Shown piece by piece: positions 55,353-63,573 of a DNA stretch of 64,000 nt. The DNA is from Acidithiobacillus acidisediminis (lineage in GTDB: Bacteria > Pseudomonadota > Gammaproteobacteria > Acidithiobacillales > Acidithiobacillaceae). The notes beneath the pieces are model-generated. The model was not told the origin of the DNA, did no database searches, and worked only from the letters and a program-made list of their open reading frames with translations. The stretch covers positions 186,001-250,000 of the forward strand of contig NZ_JALQCS010000001.1 in assembly GCF_023277115.1 (NCBI RefSeq), in the 5' to 3' direction. Made by a program: the position numbers and the translations under genes. The stretch's first letter is position 1; every line of letters starts with the position of its first letter.

Positions 55353-56111
55353 TCACGACGATTCGGTTGGCTGGTTTTCGTGACGGTCACGGTGACGGCG
55401 TAAAGACTCTCCCTTGAGCTCCAGCCGGTGTGCGCTTTGCAGGAGACGGTCGAGGACGGCATCGGCGACGGTGGGCTCGCCGAGATATTCGTGCCAGTGG
55501 GACACCGGCAGCTGACTGGTGATCAAGGTGGCGCGCTGGCCGACGCGATCATCGATGATTTCCAGCAGGTCACGGGCATCCTCTCCACCCATGGGGGCGA
55601 GGCCCCAATCGTCGAGCAGTAAGAGGTCGACCTTGGCCAGGGTGTTCAGATAGCGGCCGAAGCTCCCGTCACCGTGACGGATACGCAGATCTTCCAGCAG
55701 GCGTGGCAAGCGCAGATAGCGCACACTCAAGCCCTGCCGACAGGCTTGATGACCGAAGGCACAAGCAAGCCAGGTCTTGCCGGTTCCGGTGGCCCCGGTG
55801 AGGAGGAGGTTCTGCCCCTGGCGTATCCAGGTATTCTGGATCAGGGCGGCGATGCGCGATCGATCCAGTCCCCGAGAACTGCGGTAGTCGATATCCTCGG
55901 CGCAGGCATCGTGCTTGAGGTGGGCGAGTTTCAGCAACCGCGTCAGGCGGCGTTGATCCCGGGCACAGAGTTCGCGGTCGAGGAGCAGGCCGAGGCGCTC
56001 TTCGAAGGAGAGCTCCTGGTATTGCGGCAGCCGGGTTTGCTCGTCGAGGGCATCGGCCATGGCATCGAGGTGTAACTGCCGCAGGGTGTTCAGGGTCGGT
56101 GGTAAGAACAT
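55353..56111 (-). CDS. istB: IstB, ATP-binding helper of the IS21-family element
   Basis: 252-residue AAA+ ATPase that assists the transposase. Walker A is GATGTGKT near residue 102; Walker B is LLLLDDWG. SRGLDRSRI and ITSQLPVSHWHEYLG are IstB marks. The ATG at 56111 has AGGAG at good spacing; a TTG at 56132 that overlaps the istA stop is the longer alternative. Confidence 0.93.
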   Translation of the reverse strand: MFLPPTLNTLRQLHLDAMADALDEQTRLPQYQELSFEERLGLLLDRELCARDQRRLTRLLKLAHLKHDACAEDIDYRSSRGLDRSRIAALIQNTWIRQGQNLLLTGATGTGKTWLACAFGHQACRQGLSVRYLRLPRLLEDLRIRHGDGSFGRYLNTLAKVDLLLLDDWGLAPMGGEDARDLLEIIDDRVGQRATLITSQLPVSHWHEYLGEPTVADAVLDRLLQSAHRLELKGESLRRHRDRHENQPTESS

Positions 56112-56128
56112 GAGAAACTCCTGGATAT

Positions 56129-57670
56129 TCAATGGTAGTACTGGGAACCGCGGAGGTTGTTGTGCGCGGGCAGAGCCGTGCTTTTGGCCGTCGACTCCGG
56201 GACGTGATCCATGCCCTTTTGGAGAATCGACCGGACACTGCGGGTGGTCGGGGCACCAAGGTGCAAGGCCCGACGACAGGCCGCTTCCAGACGGGGCTTG
56301 TCATAGCGACGGGCGAGGTGGAGCAAGCCCAAACAGGAGCGATAGCCCTGCTCGGGGTGCGGCTTACTCTCCAGCTGCCAGCGCACGACGTCGCGGGTTG
56401 CCGGGCCAATGGACAGTGCCCAACGCAGCAGACGCCCCGGGCTCCATTCCCGGTGGCGCTGATGGGCCTTGGGCAGGTGCTCCGTGCAGGTACTGAAGCG
56501 GCCCGGCTGCAACCCACGCAGATGACTGGCCACCCGTTGTTGCTGGTGGAAGATCTCTACCGTTTCGGCACTTATCCGCAGGTCCACCCGTTGCCCGATC
56601 AGCCGGTAGGGGACCGAGTAATAGTGCCCCTCGCAAGCGACGTGATAGTCGATACTGACCTTGGCCGTCTTCCATGTGGCAAAGACATAGGGTTGTACGG
56701 GCAAGGGCTGCAGTGCCGGCCGGTCCAGCGCCTCGAAGAGGCTCCTGCGACTGCCAGGCAGACGCTTGAAGGGGCGCTGGTTCAGGTCTTCGAGCAGACG
56801 ATGAATCTCGCGGTTGAGCTCCCGCAGAGAGAAGAACTGGAAGTGCCGCAGGCGCGCGAGAATCCAACGCTCCACCACTTGCACCCCCACCTCGACCTTG
56901 GCCTTGTCTTTGGGCTTGTAGGGCCGAGTGGGGAGCACGACCGAGCCATAGTGGGTCGCGAGATCCTGATAGCTGCGGTTGATCTGCGGCTCGTAGCGAG
57001 ACGCCTTGGTCACGGCCGCCTTGAGGTTGTCGGGGACGAGCAGAACCGGTGCCCCGCCCAGGTAGTTCAGGGCACGAACGTGGGCGCCCAGGAAGTCCCC
57101 CAGGCTCTGGCTCCAGGTCGCCTCGCAGTAGGTATAGCTGGAAGCCCCCAGCACCGCCACAAAGATCTGTGCCTGCCGGATCTCCCCGGTACTCGGATCG
57201 ATGACCGGCACGGTAGGGCCAGCATAGTCCACGAAGAGCTTTTCCCCGGCAACATGGGTCTGGCGCATGCTGAGTTTGAGGCGCCCTCGCCAGCGCCGGT
57301 ACAGGGTGCAGAACTGCGCGTATTGATACACCCGTTGCCCGGCATGTGCCCCGACGTATTCCTCCCAGAGCAGCTGCAGGGTCATGCCCTTGCGCCGCAG
57401 TTCCGTGTGCATCTGGGCAAAATCCGGCAAGACCTTGCTTGATGCCACTGCGGGTTTCCGCTCGGGAAAGAGCCGTCCTTCCAGAGCCGCCTCGCCCTGA
57501 TCCGCAGGCAGCGGCCAGGACACCGCAGCCTGTTCCGCCCGCTGCAGATATTTGCCGACAGCCCCTTTGGAGAGCCCGCAGGCACGGGCAATTTGCCGCT
57601 GGCTCAGGCCAGCCGCGTGTAAACGAAGTACCTCCATGATTGCTTTCATCGTCATCCTCGGTGTCGGCAT
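56129..57670 (-). CDS. istA: IstA, transposase of the IS21-family element
   Basis: 513 residues from the ATG at 57670 (GAGG upstream; the frame is open 38 codons further). An N-terminal helix-turn-helix ([25 protein letters not shown]) precedes the DDE integrase core: [24 protein letters not shown] and the Glu in [18 protein letters not shown]. The C-terminal half recognises DNA ends. istB follows and may be translationally linked. Confidence 0.94.
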   Translation of the reverse strand: MPTPRMTMKAIMEVLRLHAAGLSQRQIARACGLSKGAVGKYLQRAEQAAVSWPLPADQGEAALEGRLFPERKPAVASSKVLPDFAQMHTELRRKGMTLQLLWEEYVGAHAGQRVYQYAQFCTLYRRWRGRLKLSMRQTHVAGEKLFVDYAGPTVPVIDPSTGEIRQAQIFVAVLGASSYTYCEATWSQSLGDFLGAHVRALNYLGGAPVLLVPDNLKAAVTKASRYEPQINRSYQDLATHYGSVVLPTRPYKPKDKAKVEVGVQVVERWILARLRHFQFFSLRELNREIHRLLEDLNQRPFKRLPGSRRSLFEALDRPALQPLPVQPYVFATWKTAKVSIDYHVACEGHYYSVPYRLIGQRVDLRISAETVEIFHQQQRVASHLRGLQPGRFSTCTEHLPKAHQRHREWSPGRLLRWALSIGPATRDVVRWQLESKPHPEQGYRSCLGLLHLARRYDKPRLEAACRRALHLGAPTTRSVRSILQKGMDHVPESTAKSTALPAHNNLRGSQYYH

Positions 57671-57805
57671 CCTCAACCTCCCGTAAAAAGAGTGCAGGAT
57701 GCTCGCTAAGCCAATGAATGACCAAAAAGTTCTGAAATCGCCAAGGGAAAAACACGACACCATTCTGGCATCGTGGGCACCCATTCTGAAAACACCGCAA
57801 AACTG

Positions 57806-57893
57806 CCCACGATCAAAACAGAATCAGTGCCCACGATCGATCAGAATGACCGCCCACCATCGTTCAGAATCGCTGCCCACGATGGTCCAGAAT
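57806..57893 (+). repeat. Four direct repeats at the istA-side end of the IS21-family element
   Basis: Four close copies of an approximately 19-bp unit, GCCCACGATnnnnCAGAAT with small changes, run in tandem here. Two inverted copies occur at the other end (about 55187-55230). These are the multiple terminal repeats that IS21-type transposases bind; they are not CRISPR repeats. Confidence 0.85.
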
Positions 57894-57904
57894 ACGCAAC
57901 ATCG

Positions 57905-58266
57905 TCCAGGATGACGCGATCCAGGGCACCCAGGCGGCGCGCTTCATTGAAAGTCAATGCAGCGTGGAGCAGCCCGGCTGGATCGACAGCATTACTCTTT
58001 GTGAACTGGTCTGGGTCTTGGAAAGTGCCTACGGCTACTCTCGAGGCGTTGTTGCCGACATTTTGCGTCAGGTCCTGAGCACGGCAGAGTTGTCTGTAGA
58101 ATCTACTGACCAAGCCTGGGCGGCGCTTCGCGCTTACGACTCCGGAGGGGCCGATTTTGCCGATTACCTGATGGGCATCCGCAACCGCGCCCAAAATTGC
58201 GACAGCACCTGGACCTTCGATAAACGCGCTGCGCGCTCCCCCTGGCATCGCTTGATACCCAGTTGA
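57905..58266 (+). pseudogene. vapC 3' fragment, beyond the IS21-family element
   Basis: It carries the remaining PIN residues: ITLCELVWVLE with the conserved Glu, SGGADFADYLMG with the conserved Asp, and TWTFDKRAARSPW. Frame and length fit the 5' fragment exactly. Without the N-terminal Asp it should be inactive. An internal ATG at 57964 lets it look like a 100-residue ORF. Confidence 0.9.
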
Positions 58267-58394
58267 TTTGTCCCATGCGCCCACGTCGTTTTTTTGGAGT
58301 AATGCAAACCGAGATTGAAACCTGAGTCCACGCCGGACTGGATTGTCTACGCCCAGTCTATATATTGGTCTATATTGGATGGCAGGAGCAAAGC
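58267..58394 (+). promoter_or_regulatory. Promoter/operator region of the second Phd-type antitoxin
   Basis: This short gap contains a direct repeat TATATTGG-TC-TATATTGG at about 58361-58379, just before the antitoxin. Toxin-antitoxin operators are often placed there. A T-run (58289-58295) follows the vapC stop but without a clear stem. Confidence 0.4.
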
Positions 58395-58640
58395 ATGAAC
58401 ATCGAAATTGGATCTTACGAGGCAAAGACAAAGCTGCCGGAGTTGTTGCGAAGCATCAAGACCGGCAATCGCTACACCATCATCCTGCGGGGCGAGGCTG
58501 TCGCCGATCTTGTTCCGGCACAAGGAAACAAGCAATCGGATGCCGTGGCGGCTGTAGAGGACATGCTGTCCTATATGCAGGCTCACAAAGCGGGGGCGGG
58601 TATCGACCTGAAAGCGATGATCAACGAGGGGCGTGCGTGA
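58395..58640 (+). CDS. Phd/YefM-type antitoxin (second copy of this type)
   Basis: 81 residues: IEIGSYEAKTKLPELLRSIKTGNRYTIILRGEAVADLVPA is a Phd/YefM DNA-binding domain, followed by a toxin-binding tail (AHKAGAGIDLKAMINEGRA). The ATG at 58395 has AGGAG 6 bases upstream. Its stop overlaps the toxin GTG (GTGA). The toxin is broken, so this is an orphan antitoxin. Confidence 0.88.
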   Translation: MNIEIGSYEAKTKLPELLRSIKTGNRYTIILRGEAVADLVPAQGNKQSDAVAAVEDMLSYMQAHKAGAGIDLKAMINEGRA

Positions 58641-58965
58641 ATTTTATTCTGGATGCGTCCGTCGCGTTGCTATGGTTGGCACCGCAAAGCAATCCCGCTG
58701 GCATCGATTATGCGGTATCCACGCTGAACGCCCTCAGACAATCTCAAGCTGTCGTGCCATCTCTGCTTGCCTTGGAGATTGCCAACGTGATTACCAGCTC
58801 GAATCCAAAGCGCTTGTGACCGAAGCCGACTCACAGCGCTACATCGCGGTGCTAGAACGCCTCAACATTTCTGTTGACCCAGCGACAGCGTCACACGCCT
58901 TGGGCGACACATTGAATCTCGCTCGCCGCTACAAGCTGTCGGCCAAGGTAATGACTACCGGCTGA
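58637..58965 (+). pseudogene. vapC-type toxin, frameshifted and truncated by fusion to higB
   Basis: It starts at a GTG (NFILDASVALLWLAPQ, with the PIN Asp) but reaches a TGA after 60 residues near ITSSNPKRL. In another frame the homology continues as ALVTEADSQRYIAVLERLNIS and ends in [10 protein letters not shown]. There the usual next motif of the PIN domain is replaced by sequence from higB. So the gene has a frameshift near 58790 and has lost its 3' third. Confidence 0.85.
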
Positions 58966-59105
58966 TCGTGGCCGTGCGGTGCTAGAACGCCTCAACATTT
59001 CTGTTGACCCAGCGACAGCGTCACACGCCTTGGGCGACACATTGAATCTCGCTCGCCGCTACAAGCTGTCGGCCAAGGTAATGACTACCGGCTGATCGTG
59101 GCCGT
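58846..59105 (+). repeat. Perfect 130-bp tandem duplication across the vapC-higB junction
   Basis: 58846-58975 and 58976-59105 are identical. The unit includes the end of the vapC remnant ([14 protein letters not shown] to YKLSA) and the beginning of the higB remnant (GNDYRLIVA). The duplication therefore happened after the two genes were fused. Confidence 0.97.
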
Positions 59106-59196
59106 TGCGTACAAGTTGCAGATTGTCTACGTGAAGTTTGTCGGTACCCACATAGAATACGACGCAGTGGACGCGAAAACCGTTGAAATGGCCTGA
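59071..59196 (+). pseudogene. higB: higB toxin 3' fragment
   Basis: Reading from 59077 gives [19 protein letters not shown], then [20 protein letters not shown] and a stop. This is the C-terminal half of a HigB-type ribosome-dependent mRNA interferase of the RelE superfamily. The N-terminal half is missing. higA follows 18 bases later, the normal higBA order. Confidence 0.85.
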
Positions 59197-59214
59197 TTGG
59201 CCACGGAGGAAAGT

Positions 59215-59607
59215 ATGGACATCCGCCCTATCCACACCGAAGCAAACTACAAGGCCACTCTCAAAGAGATCTCCGTCCTGATGGACTCCGATCCTGATTT
59301 GGGCACGCCCGATGGTGATCGTCTGGACATCCTGGTCACGTTGGTGCAGGCCTACGAGGCCAGACATGTCCCCATCGCTAAGCCTGATCCGGTGGAGGCC
59401 ATTAAATTTCGAATGGATCAAAGCGGCCTGTCCGTCAAAGATCTTGAGCCGATTATCGGCAAGAGCAACCGCGTTTACGAAGTGCTGAATCGCAAGCGTC
59501 CGCTAACGTTGTCGATGATCCGTAGGCTGCACCAGAGCCTGGGCATCCCAGCCGATGTACTGATTGCAGAGACTTTGGCTAGGGAATCTCTGCACAACTC
59601 AATCTGA
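59215..59607 (+). CDS. higA: HigA-type antitoxin, last codons supplied by an IS5-family element
   Basis: 130 residues. DPVEAIKFRMDQSGLSVKDLEPIIGKSNRVYEVLNRKRPLT is a helix-turn-helix XRE domain of the HigA type. The ATG at 59215 has GGAGGA upstream. The IS5-family element begins at 59583; the frame runs into it and ends RESLHNSI. If the element and one copy of the duplication are removed, the gene reads AGG TGA and ends one residue after ETLA. The protein is thus nearly complete and probably still folds. Its toxin partner is gone. Confidence 0.88.
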   Translation: MDIRPIHTEANYKATLKEISVLMDSDPDLGTPDGDRLDILVTLVQAYEARHVPIAKPDPVEAIKFRMDQSGLSVKDLEPIIGKSNRVYEVLNRKRPLTLSMIRRLHQSLGIPADVLIAETLARESLHNSI

Positions 59608-60774
59608 TATAATCTGAGCCATAGCAGCAAGGGACCGGAGGCAATACACATGGCAGGGCAGATGACGTTTGCGGAAAACGCAGGGTTGGAGCGTCGGCAC
59701 AAGGAGACCAAACGAGAGCGTTTCCTCCGGGAAATGGACCAAGTGGTTCCTTGGCAACGGCTGGTTGCCCTCATTGAGCCCTGTTATCCCAAGGCCGGAC
59801 CCTGTGGGGGACGCAAACCCATGCCCCTGGAACAGATGCTGCGCATCCATTTCTTGCAGCAATGGTATGCCTACTCCGACCCTGGCATGGAAGAAGCCCT
59901 GCACGAAATTCCCTTGCTGCGCTCCTTTGCCGGCATCGACACTGGCCGTGACCTGATCCCCGACGAGTCCACTATTCTGCGTTTTCGTCGCCTGCTGGAA
60001 AAGCACGGCTTGGCGCAAAAGATTTTTGCCGAGGTCCAAGAACTGCTGGAGGCCGCGCACCTCATTCTCCAAGAAGGCAAGATGGTGGATGCCACCCTCA
60101 TTCATGCCCCCAGCTCCACTAAAAACCGTGACCACAAACGGGACCCGGAGATGCATCAAACCAAGAAAGGGAATCAGTGGTATTTCGGCATGAAGGCCCA
60201 TGTGGCGACGGACACCCAAGGCCTGGTCCAGAGCGTTGAGGTCACGGCCGCCAATGTCCCGGACCATCAAGTGTTGGAAGACCTACTCACCGGCGACGAG
60301 CCAGTCGTTCTGGGGGATCGAGGCTACGACTATCCCCAGGTTCACGAATGTCTGAAAGGGCACGGCATTCAGGATGCCGTCGCCCGGCGGCGTTATCCGG
60401 GTCAGCAAAAGGGGCTACAAGCCCTGCAGCGCTTCAATCGTAGCGTGGCACGCCTTCGCGCACGGGGGGAACATGCCTTTCGCGTCTTGAAGTGCCAGTT
60501 TGGCTTCCGCAAGACCCGCTATCGAGGACTGACCAAGAATGGCGCTCAACTGACCACACTGTTTGCTCTGGTCAACCTCTACATGAAGCGACGAGAGCTA
60601 TGCTGGCTAAAGGCGTAATCCGTCCAAAGAGGGAAAAATGGGCCAGTGCAGAGGCCGCAGGGTGCCCTTTTGCCCCTCTGGGGCCGAAAATGACGATGTT
60701 CGTCGCCGAAAGTCGATCTGTGTGTCAAAAGCCATGCAAAACCCGACGATTTTTAGGGCCAGTTCAGAGGTTCC
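59583..60774 (+). mobile_element. IS5-family insertion sequence, left copy
   Basis: 1192 bp with imperfect ends GGAATCTCTGCAC and the complement of GGAACCTCTGAAC. The flanks are CTAG (59579-59582) and ATAG (60775-60778), a 4-bp duplication of the YTAR type with one mismatch. It is identical, as read, to the inverted copy at 62382-63573. Confidence 0.93.
59650..60618 (+). CDS. IS5-family transposase, left copy
   Basis: 322 residues. The DDE core is visible: MVDATLIHAPSS, VVLGDRGYDYPQVH and the C-terminal RARGEHAFRVLKCQFGF with the Glu. KNRDHKRDPEMHQTKKGNQWYFGMKAH is a family landmark. GGAGG precedes the ATG. The ORF is intact and its product is identical to that of the second copy. Confidence 0.95.
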   Translation: MAGQMTFAENAGLERRHKETKRERFLREMDQVVPWQRLVALIEPCYPKAGPCGGRKPMPLEQMLRIHFLQQWYAYSDPGMEEALHEIPLLRSFAGIDTGRDLIPDESTILRFRRLLEKHGLAQKIFAEVQELLEAAHLILQEGKMVDATLIHAPSSTKNRDHKRDPEMHQTKKGNQWYFGMKAHVATDTQGLVQSVEVTAANVPDHQVLEDLLTGDEPVVLGDRGYDYPQVHECLKGHGIQDAVARRRYPGQQKGLQALQRFNRSVARLRARGEHAFRVLKCQFGFRKTRYRGLTKNGAQLTTLFALVNLYMKRRELCWLKA

Positions 60775-61051
60775 ATAGGTGATCAATCCCCTGGCTCGCA
60801 GAGAAAGCTGTACCATAAAACCACGTCCGACGTGGAAATCTGGTACAGCCCCATGATGGGCGCAAATTAGGCACAAATGGGCACAAGTTGCGCCGAATTT
60901 CCGATAAGCCAAGCTATAGGAATGTTTTGGTGAAAAACAACTCCTAATGCTTGAGGGGGCGGCAGGTTCCACCAAAACCGGAGTGAGGCAGGCGAACAAA
61001 GGCCAGCAGACGGCTAATCCAAGCGCTGGATATACCTGGCGCGCTCAAAAA
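60775..61051. other. Non-coding stretch between IS5 and IS30 elements, with a 41-base hairpin
   Basis: No convincing gene is present. At 60808-60848 CTGTACCA pairs with TGGTACAG and, inside it, CCACGT pairs with ACGTGG around CCG, forming a two-part palindrome. The rest is unassigned; the minus-strand frames through it are continuous with neither higA nor the nuclease gene in a recognisable way. Confidence 0.5.
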
Positions 61052-62100
61052 TGAAATGCAACACCTGTGGTCCAAAGGGGCCGGAGGTGGAAGATGGGCA
61101 GCAAGTACCAGCAGTTGAGCATGGATGAGAGAAATCGATTGCAGAGAGGATTGAACCAAGGGATGAGCCTGCGGGCCGTGGCGAGAGAGTTACAGCGCCC
61201 CCCAAGCACCTTGAGTCGGGAGTATCGCAGAGGCTGGGTGGGCAACAGCTATGACGCCGTAGCGGGGCGGGAGACGGTGTGGGCAAGGAGGCGGCGGGGA
61301 ACGCGCAAGCTGGTGGCCGGCAATGCCTTGACCGAACGGGTCACCGCCACCATCCTGGAGCGGAAGTGGTCGCCGGAACAGGTGGCCGGGAGGCTGCGTG
61401 TGGAACACCCCGAGGACAAGTCCCAACAGGTCAGTCACGAAACGATCTACCAGTATATCTATGCCCACCCCGCAGGAGAGCTGAAGGCGGCACTCATCGA
61501 TGCGCTGCGCCAAGGGCACCAGAAGCGCCGCCCCCGCAGTCGAGGCAAGGACCGCCGCGGTGGCATACGGAACATGCGTTCCATCCGCGAGCGGCCCGCA
61601 GAGGCCGAGGGTCGGGAGGTACCAGGCCATTGGGAAGGGGATCTCATCAAGGGGGCTTTCAACGGCAGTGCCATCGGCACACTGGTCGATCGGAGCAGCC
61701 GTTTCGTGATCCTGGCACGGGTCGATGACGCCACAGCGGAATCGATTCTGGAGGGCTTTACCAGGCGGCTACGCACTCTGCCCAAAGCGTTTCGACAGAC
61801 CCTGACCTACGACCAGGGGCGAGAGATGGCCCGGCATCAGGAACTGGAGCAACGGGTGAGTATTCGGGTGTTTTTCGCTGATCCCCACAGTCCATGGCAA
61901 CGCCCCACGAACGAAAATACCAATGGCCTGCTGCGGCAATATTTCCCCAAAGGGACGGATTTATCGGGATATTCGCAGCGGCACTTGACGCGGGTAGCGG
62001 AAGAGCTAAATAATCGCCCAAGGAAATCTTTGGGATTCCGAACGCCAGCCGAAGTAATGGCACAACAAATCAGGCACTTAAACAACAGTGTTGCACTTCA
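61052..62100 (+). mobile_element. IS30-family insertion sequence
   Basis: About 1049 bp. The ends are TGAAATGCAACAC and the complement of TGAAGTGCAACAC. AAA flanks both sides, in keeping with the 2-3 bp duplications of this family, although the left flank is a longer A run. One DDE transposase is encoded. The left end lies in unassigned DNA and the right end abuts the nuclease fragment. Confidence 0.88.
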
Positions 62101-62107
62101 AAATTGA
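61094..62107 (+). CDS. IS30-family transposase
   Basis: 337 residues. An N-terminal helix-turn-helix (YQQLSMDERNRLQRGLNQGMSLRAVARELQRPPSTLSRE) precedes the DDE core: GHWEGDLIKG, LTYDQGREMARH and the Glu in RPTNENTNGLLRQYFPKGTDL. GGAGG precedes the ATG at 61094. The stop codon (62105-62107) lies just past the predicted right end at 62100, so the last residues are read from flanking DNA. Confidence 0.95.
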   Translation: MGSKYQQLSMDERNRLQRGLNQGMSLRAVARELQRPPSTLSREYRRGWVGNSYDAVAGRETVWARRRRGTRKLVAGNALTERVTATILERKWSPEQVAGRLRVEHPEDKSQQVSHETIYQYIYAHPAGELKAALIDALRQGHQKRRPRSRGKDRRGGIRNMRSIRERPAEAEGREVPGHWEGDLIKGAFNGSAIGTLVDRSSRFVILARVDDATAESILEGFTRRLRTLPKAFRQTLTYDQGREMARHQELEQRVSIRVFFADPHSPWQRPTNENTNGLLRQYFPKGTDLSGYSQRHLTRVAEELNNRPRKSLGFRTPAEVMAQQIRHLNNSVALQN

Positions 62108-62381
62108 AACCGCCAGGATTTTCCTGATAGCGCTTCCTGGACTGCATCTACCCCAACCGTTCCTTGCCAACGCTTGGCTTGCACAACGATGCGTCGCTCA
62201 TTTCTGGTTAGAATCAAATCTCCACCAAAATCACCAGTGGCGGGTGTCTGCTTTACCAAATAGCCCATGGCGGTGAAAAGTCCATCGAGATAGTCCTCAA
62301 ATTCTGTTCCGCTCATGGCGTCGATCACGGGCATTCGTGCGTCGCCCCATCTCTTTGCCCAAATTTCAGCCTCTGCCCTAA
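62101..62381 (-). pseudogene. Mrr-like restriction nuclease gene, central fragment
   Basis: Minus-strand frame with AMSGTEFEDYLDGLFTAMGY, then GDFGGDLILTRNERRIVVQAKRW. This matches the Mrr/PD-(D/E)xK pattern (Asp in GDFGGDL, then QAK). Removing the right IS5 copy with one CTAA joins it in frame to the N-terminal fragment at 63574-63761. The downstream end is cut at the IS30 boundary. Even with that IS removed, the following frame (LSAPGISSAWISRLL) does not look like the rest of an Mrr domain. Confidence 0.85.
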
Positions 62382-63573
62382 GGAACCTCTGAACTGGCCC
62401 TAAAAATCGTCGGGTTTTGCATGGCTTTTGACACACAGATCGACTTTCGGCGACGAACATCGTCATTTTCGGCCCCAGAGGGGCAAAAGGGCACCCTGCG
62501 GCCTCTGCACTGGCCCATTTTTCCCTCTTTGGACGGATTACGCCTTTAGCCAGCATAGCTCTCGTCGCTTCATGTAGAGGTTGACCAGAGCAAACAGTGT
62601 GGTCAGTTGAGCGCCATTCTTGGTCAGTCCTCGATAGCGGGTCTTGCGGAAGCCAAACTGGCACTTCAAGACGCGAAAGGCATGTTCCCCCCGTGCGCGA
62701 AGGCGTGCCACGCTACGATTGAAGCGCTGCAGGGCTTGTAGCCCCTTTTGCTGACCCGGATAACGCCGCCGGGCGACGGCATCCTGAATGCCGTGCCCTT
62801 TCAGACATTCGTGAACCTGGGGATAGTCGTAGCCTCGATCCCCCAGAACGACTGGCTCGTCGCCGGTGAGTAGGTCTTCCAACACTTGATGGTCCGGGAC
62901 ATTGGCGGCCGTGACCTCAACGCTCTGGACCAGGCCTTGGGTGTCCGTCGCCACATGGGCCTTCATGCCGAAATACCACTGATTCCCTTTCTTGGTTTGA
63001 TGCATCTCCGGGTCCCGTTTGTGGTCACGGTTTTTAGTGGAGCTGGGGGCATGAATGAGGGTGGCATCCACCATCTTGCCTTCTTGGAGAATGAGGTGCG
63101 CGGCCTCCAGCAGTTCTTGGACCTCGGCAAAAATCTTTTGCGCCAAGCCGTGCTTTTCCAGCAGGCGACGAAAACGCAGAATAGTGGACTCGTCGGGGAT
63201 CAGGTCACGGCCAGTGTCGATGCCGGCAAAGGAGCGCAGCAAGGGAATTTCGTGCAGGGCTTCTTCCATGCCAGGGTCGGAGTAGGCATACCATTGCTGC
63301 AAGAAATGGATGCGCAGCATCTGTTCCAGGGGCATGGGTTTGCGTCCCCCACAGGGTCCGGCCTTGGGATAACAGGGCTCAATGAGGGCAACCAGCCGTT
63401 GCCAAGGAACCACTTGGTCCATTTCCCGGAGGAAACGCTCTCGTTTGGTCTCCTTGTGCCGACGCTCCAACCCTGCGTTTTCCGCAAACGTCATCTGCCC
63501 TGCCATGTGTATTGCCTCCGGTCCCTTGCTGCTATGGCTCAGATTATATCAGATTGAGTTGTGCAGAGATTCC
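62382..63573 (-). mobile_element. IS5-family insertion sequence, right copy (inverted)
   Basis: 1192 bp, identical as read to the left copy and in the opposite orientation. A perfect 4-bp duplication CTAA flanks it (62378-62381 and 63574-63577). It sits inside the Mrr-like gene. The perfect duplication shows it inserted here as a single element. Confidence 0.95.
62538..63506 (-). CDS. IS5-family transposase, right copy
   Basis: 322 residues, the same protein as the left copy, including the MVDATLIHAP, LGDRGYDYP and GEHAFRVLKCQFGF core motifs. Intact. Because the two copies are identical and inverted, homologous recombination between them could flip the 4-kb block between. Confidence 0.95.
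   Translation of the reverse strand: MAGQMTFAENAGLERRHKETKRERFLREMDQVVPWQRLVALIEPCYPKAGPCGGRKPMPLEQMLRIHFLQQWYAYSDPGMEEALHEIPLLRSFAGIDTGRDLIPDESTILRFRRLLEKHGLAQKIFAEVQELLEAAHLILQEGKMVDATLIHAPSSTKNRDHKRDPEMHQTKKGNQWYFGMKAHVATDTQGLVQSVEVTAANVPDHQVLEDLLTGDEPVVLGDRGYDYPQVHECLKGHGIQDAVARRRYPGQQKGLQALQRFNRSVARLRARGEHAFRVLKCQFGFRKTRYRGLTKNGAQLTTLFALVNLYMKRRELCWLKA

Larger units (their letters stand above)
55183..57898 (-). mobile_element. IS21-family insertion sequence inside vapC
   Basis: 2716 bp, beginning TGCGCATTCTG and ending in the complement of TGCGTATTCTG, flanked by a 6-bp target duplication ACATCG (55177-55182 and 57899-57904). It carries istA and istB on the minus strand. Repeated binding-type motifs (GCCCACGAT then CAGAAT) occur at both ends, as in IS21 elements. 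Both genes look intact. Confidence 0.95.

Noticed and set aside
56132-57442. Plus-strand ORF of 436 codons opposite istA
   Set aside because: Antisense to a clear IS21-type transposase.
57806-57893. A CRISPR-like array
   Set aside because: The repeats are directly adjacent imperfect units at an IS21-family end, with no spacers of regular length and no cas genes.
60607-60999. Minus-strand ORF of 130 codons between the IS5 and IS30 elements
   Set aside because: It starts in unassigned DNA and runs into the IS5 tail; no conserved motif or ribosome site.
60944-61159. Minus-strand frame as the missing 3' end of the Mrr-like gene
   Set aside because: Removing the IS30 element does join the frames, but the residues (LSAPGISSAWISRLL) do not resemble an Mrr C-terminus, so the true end seems lost.
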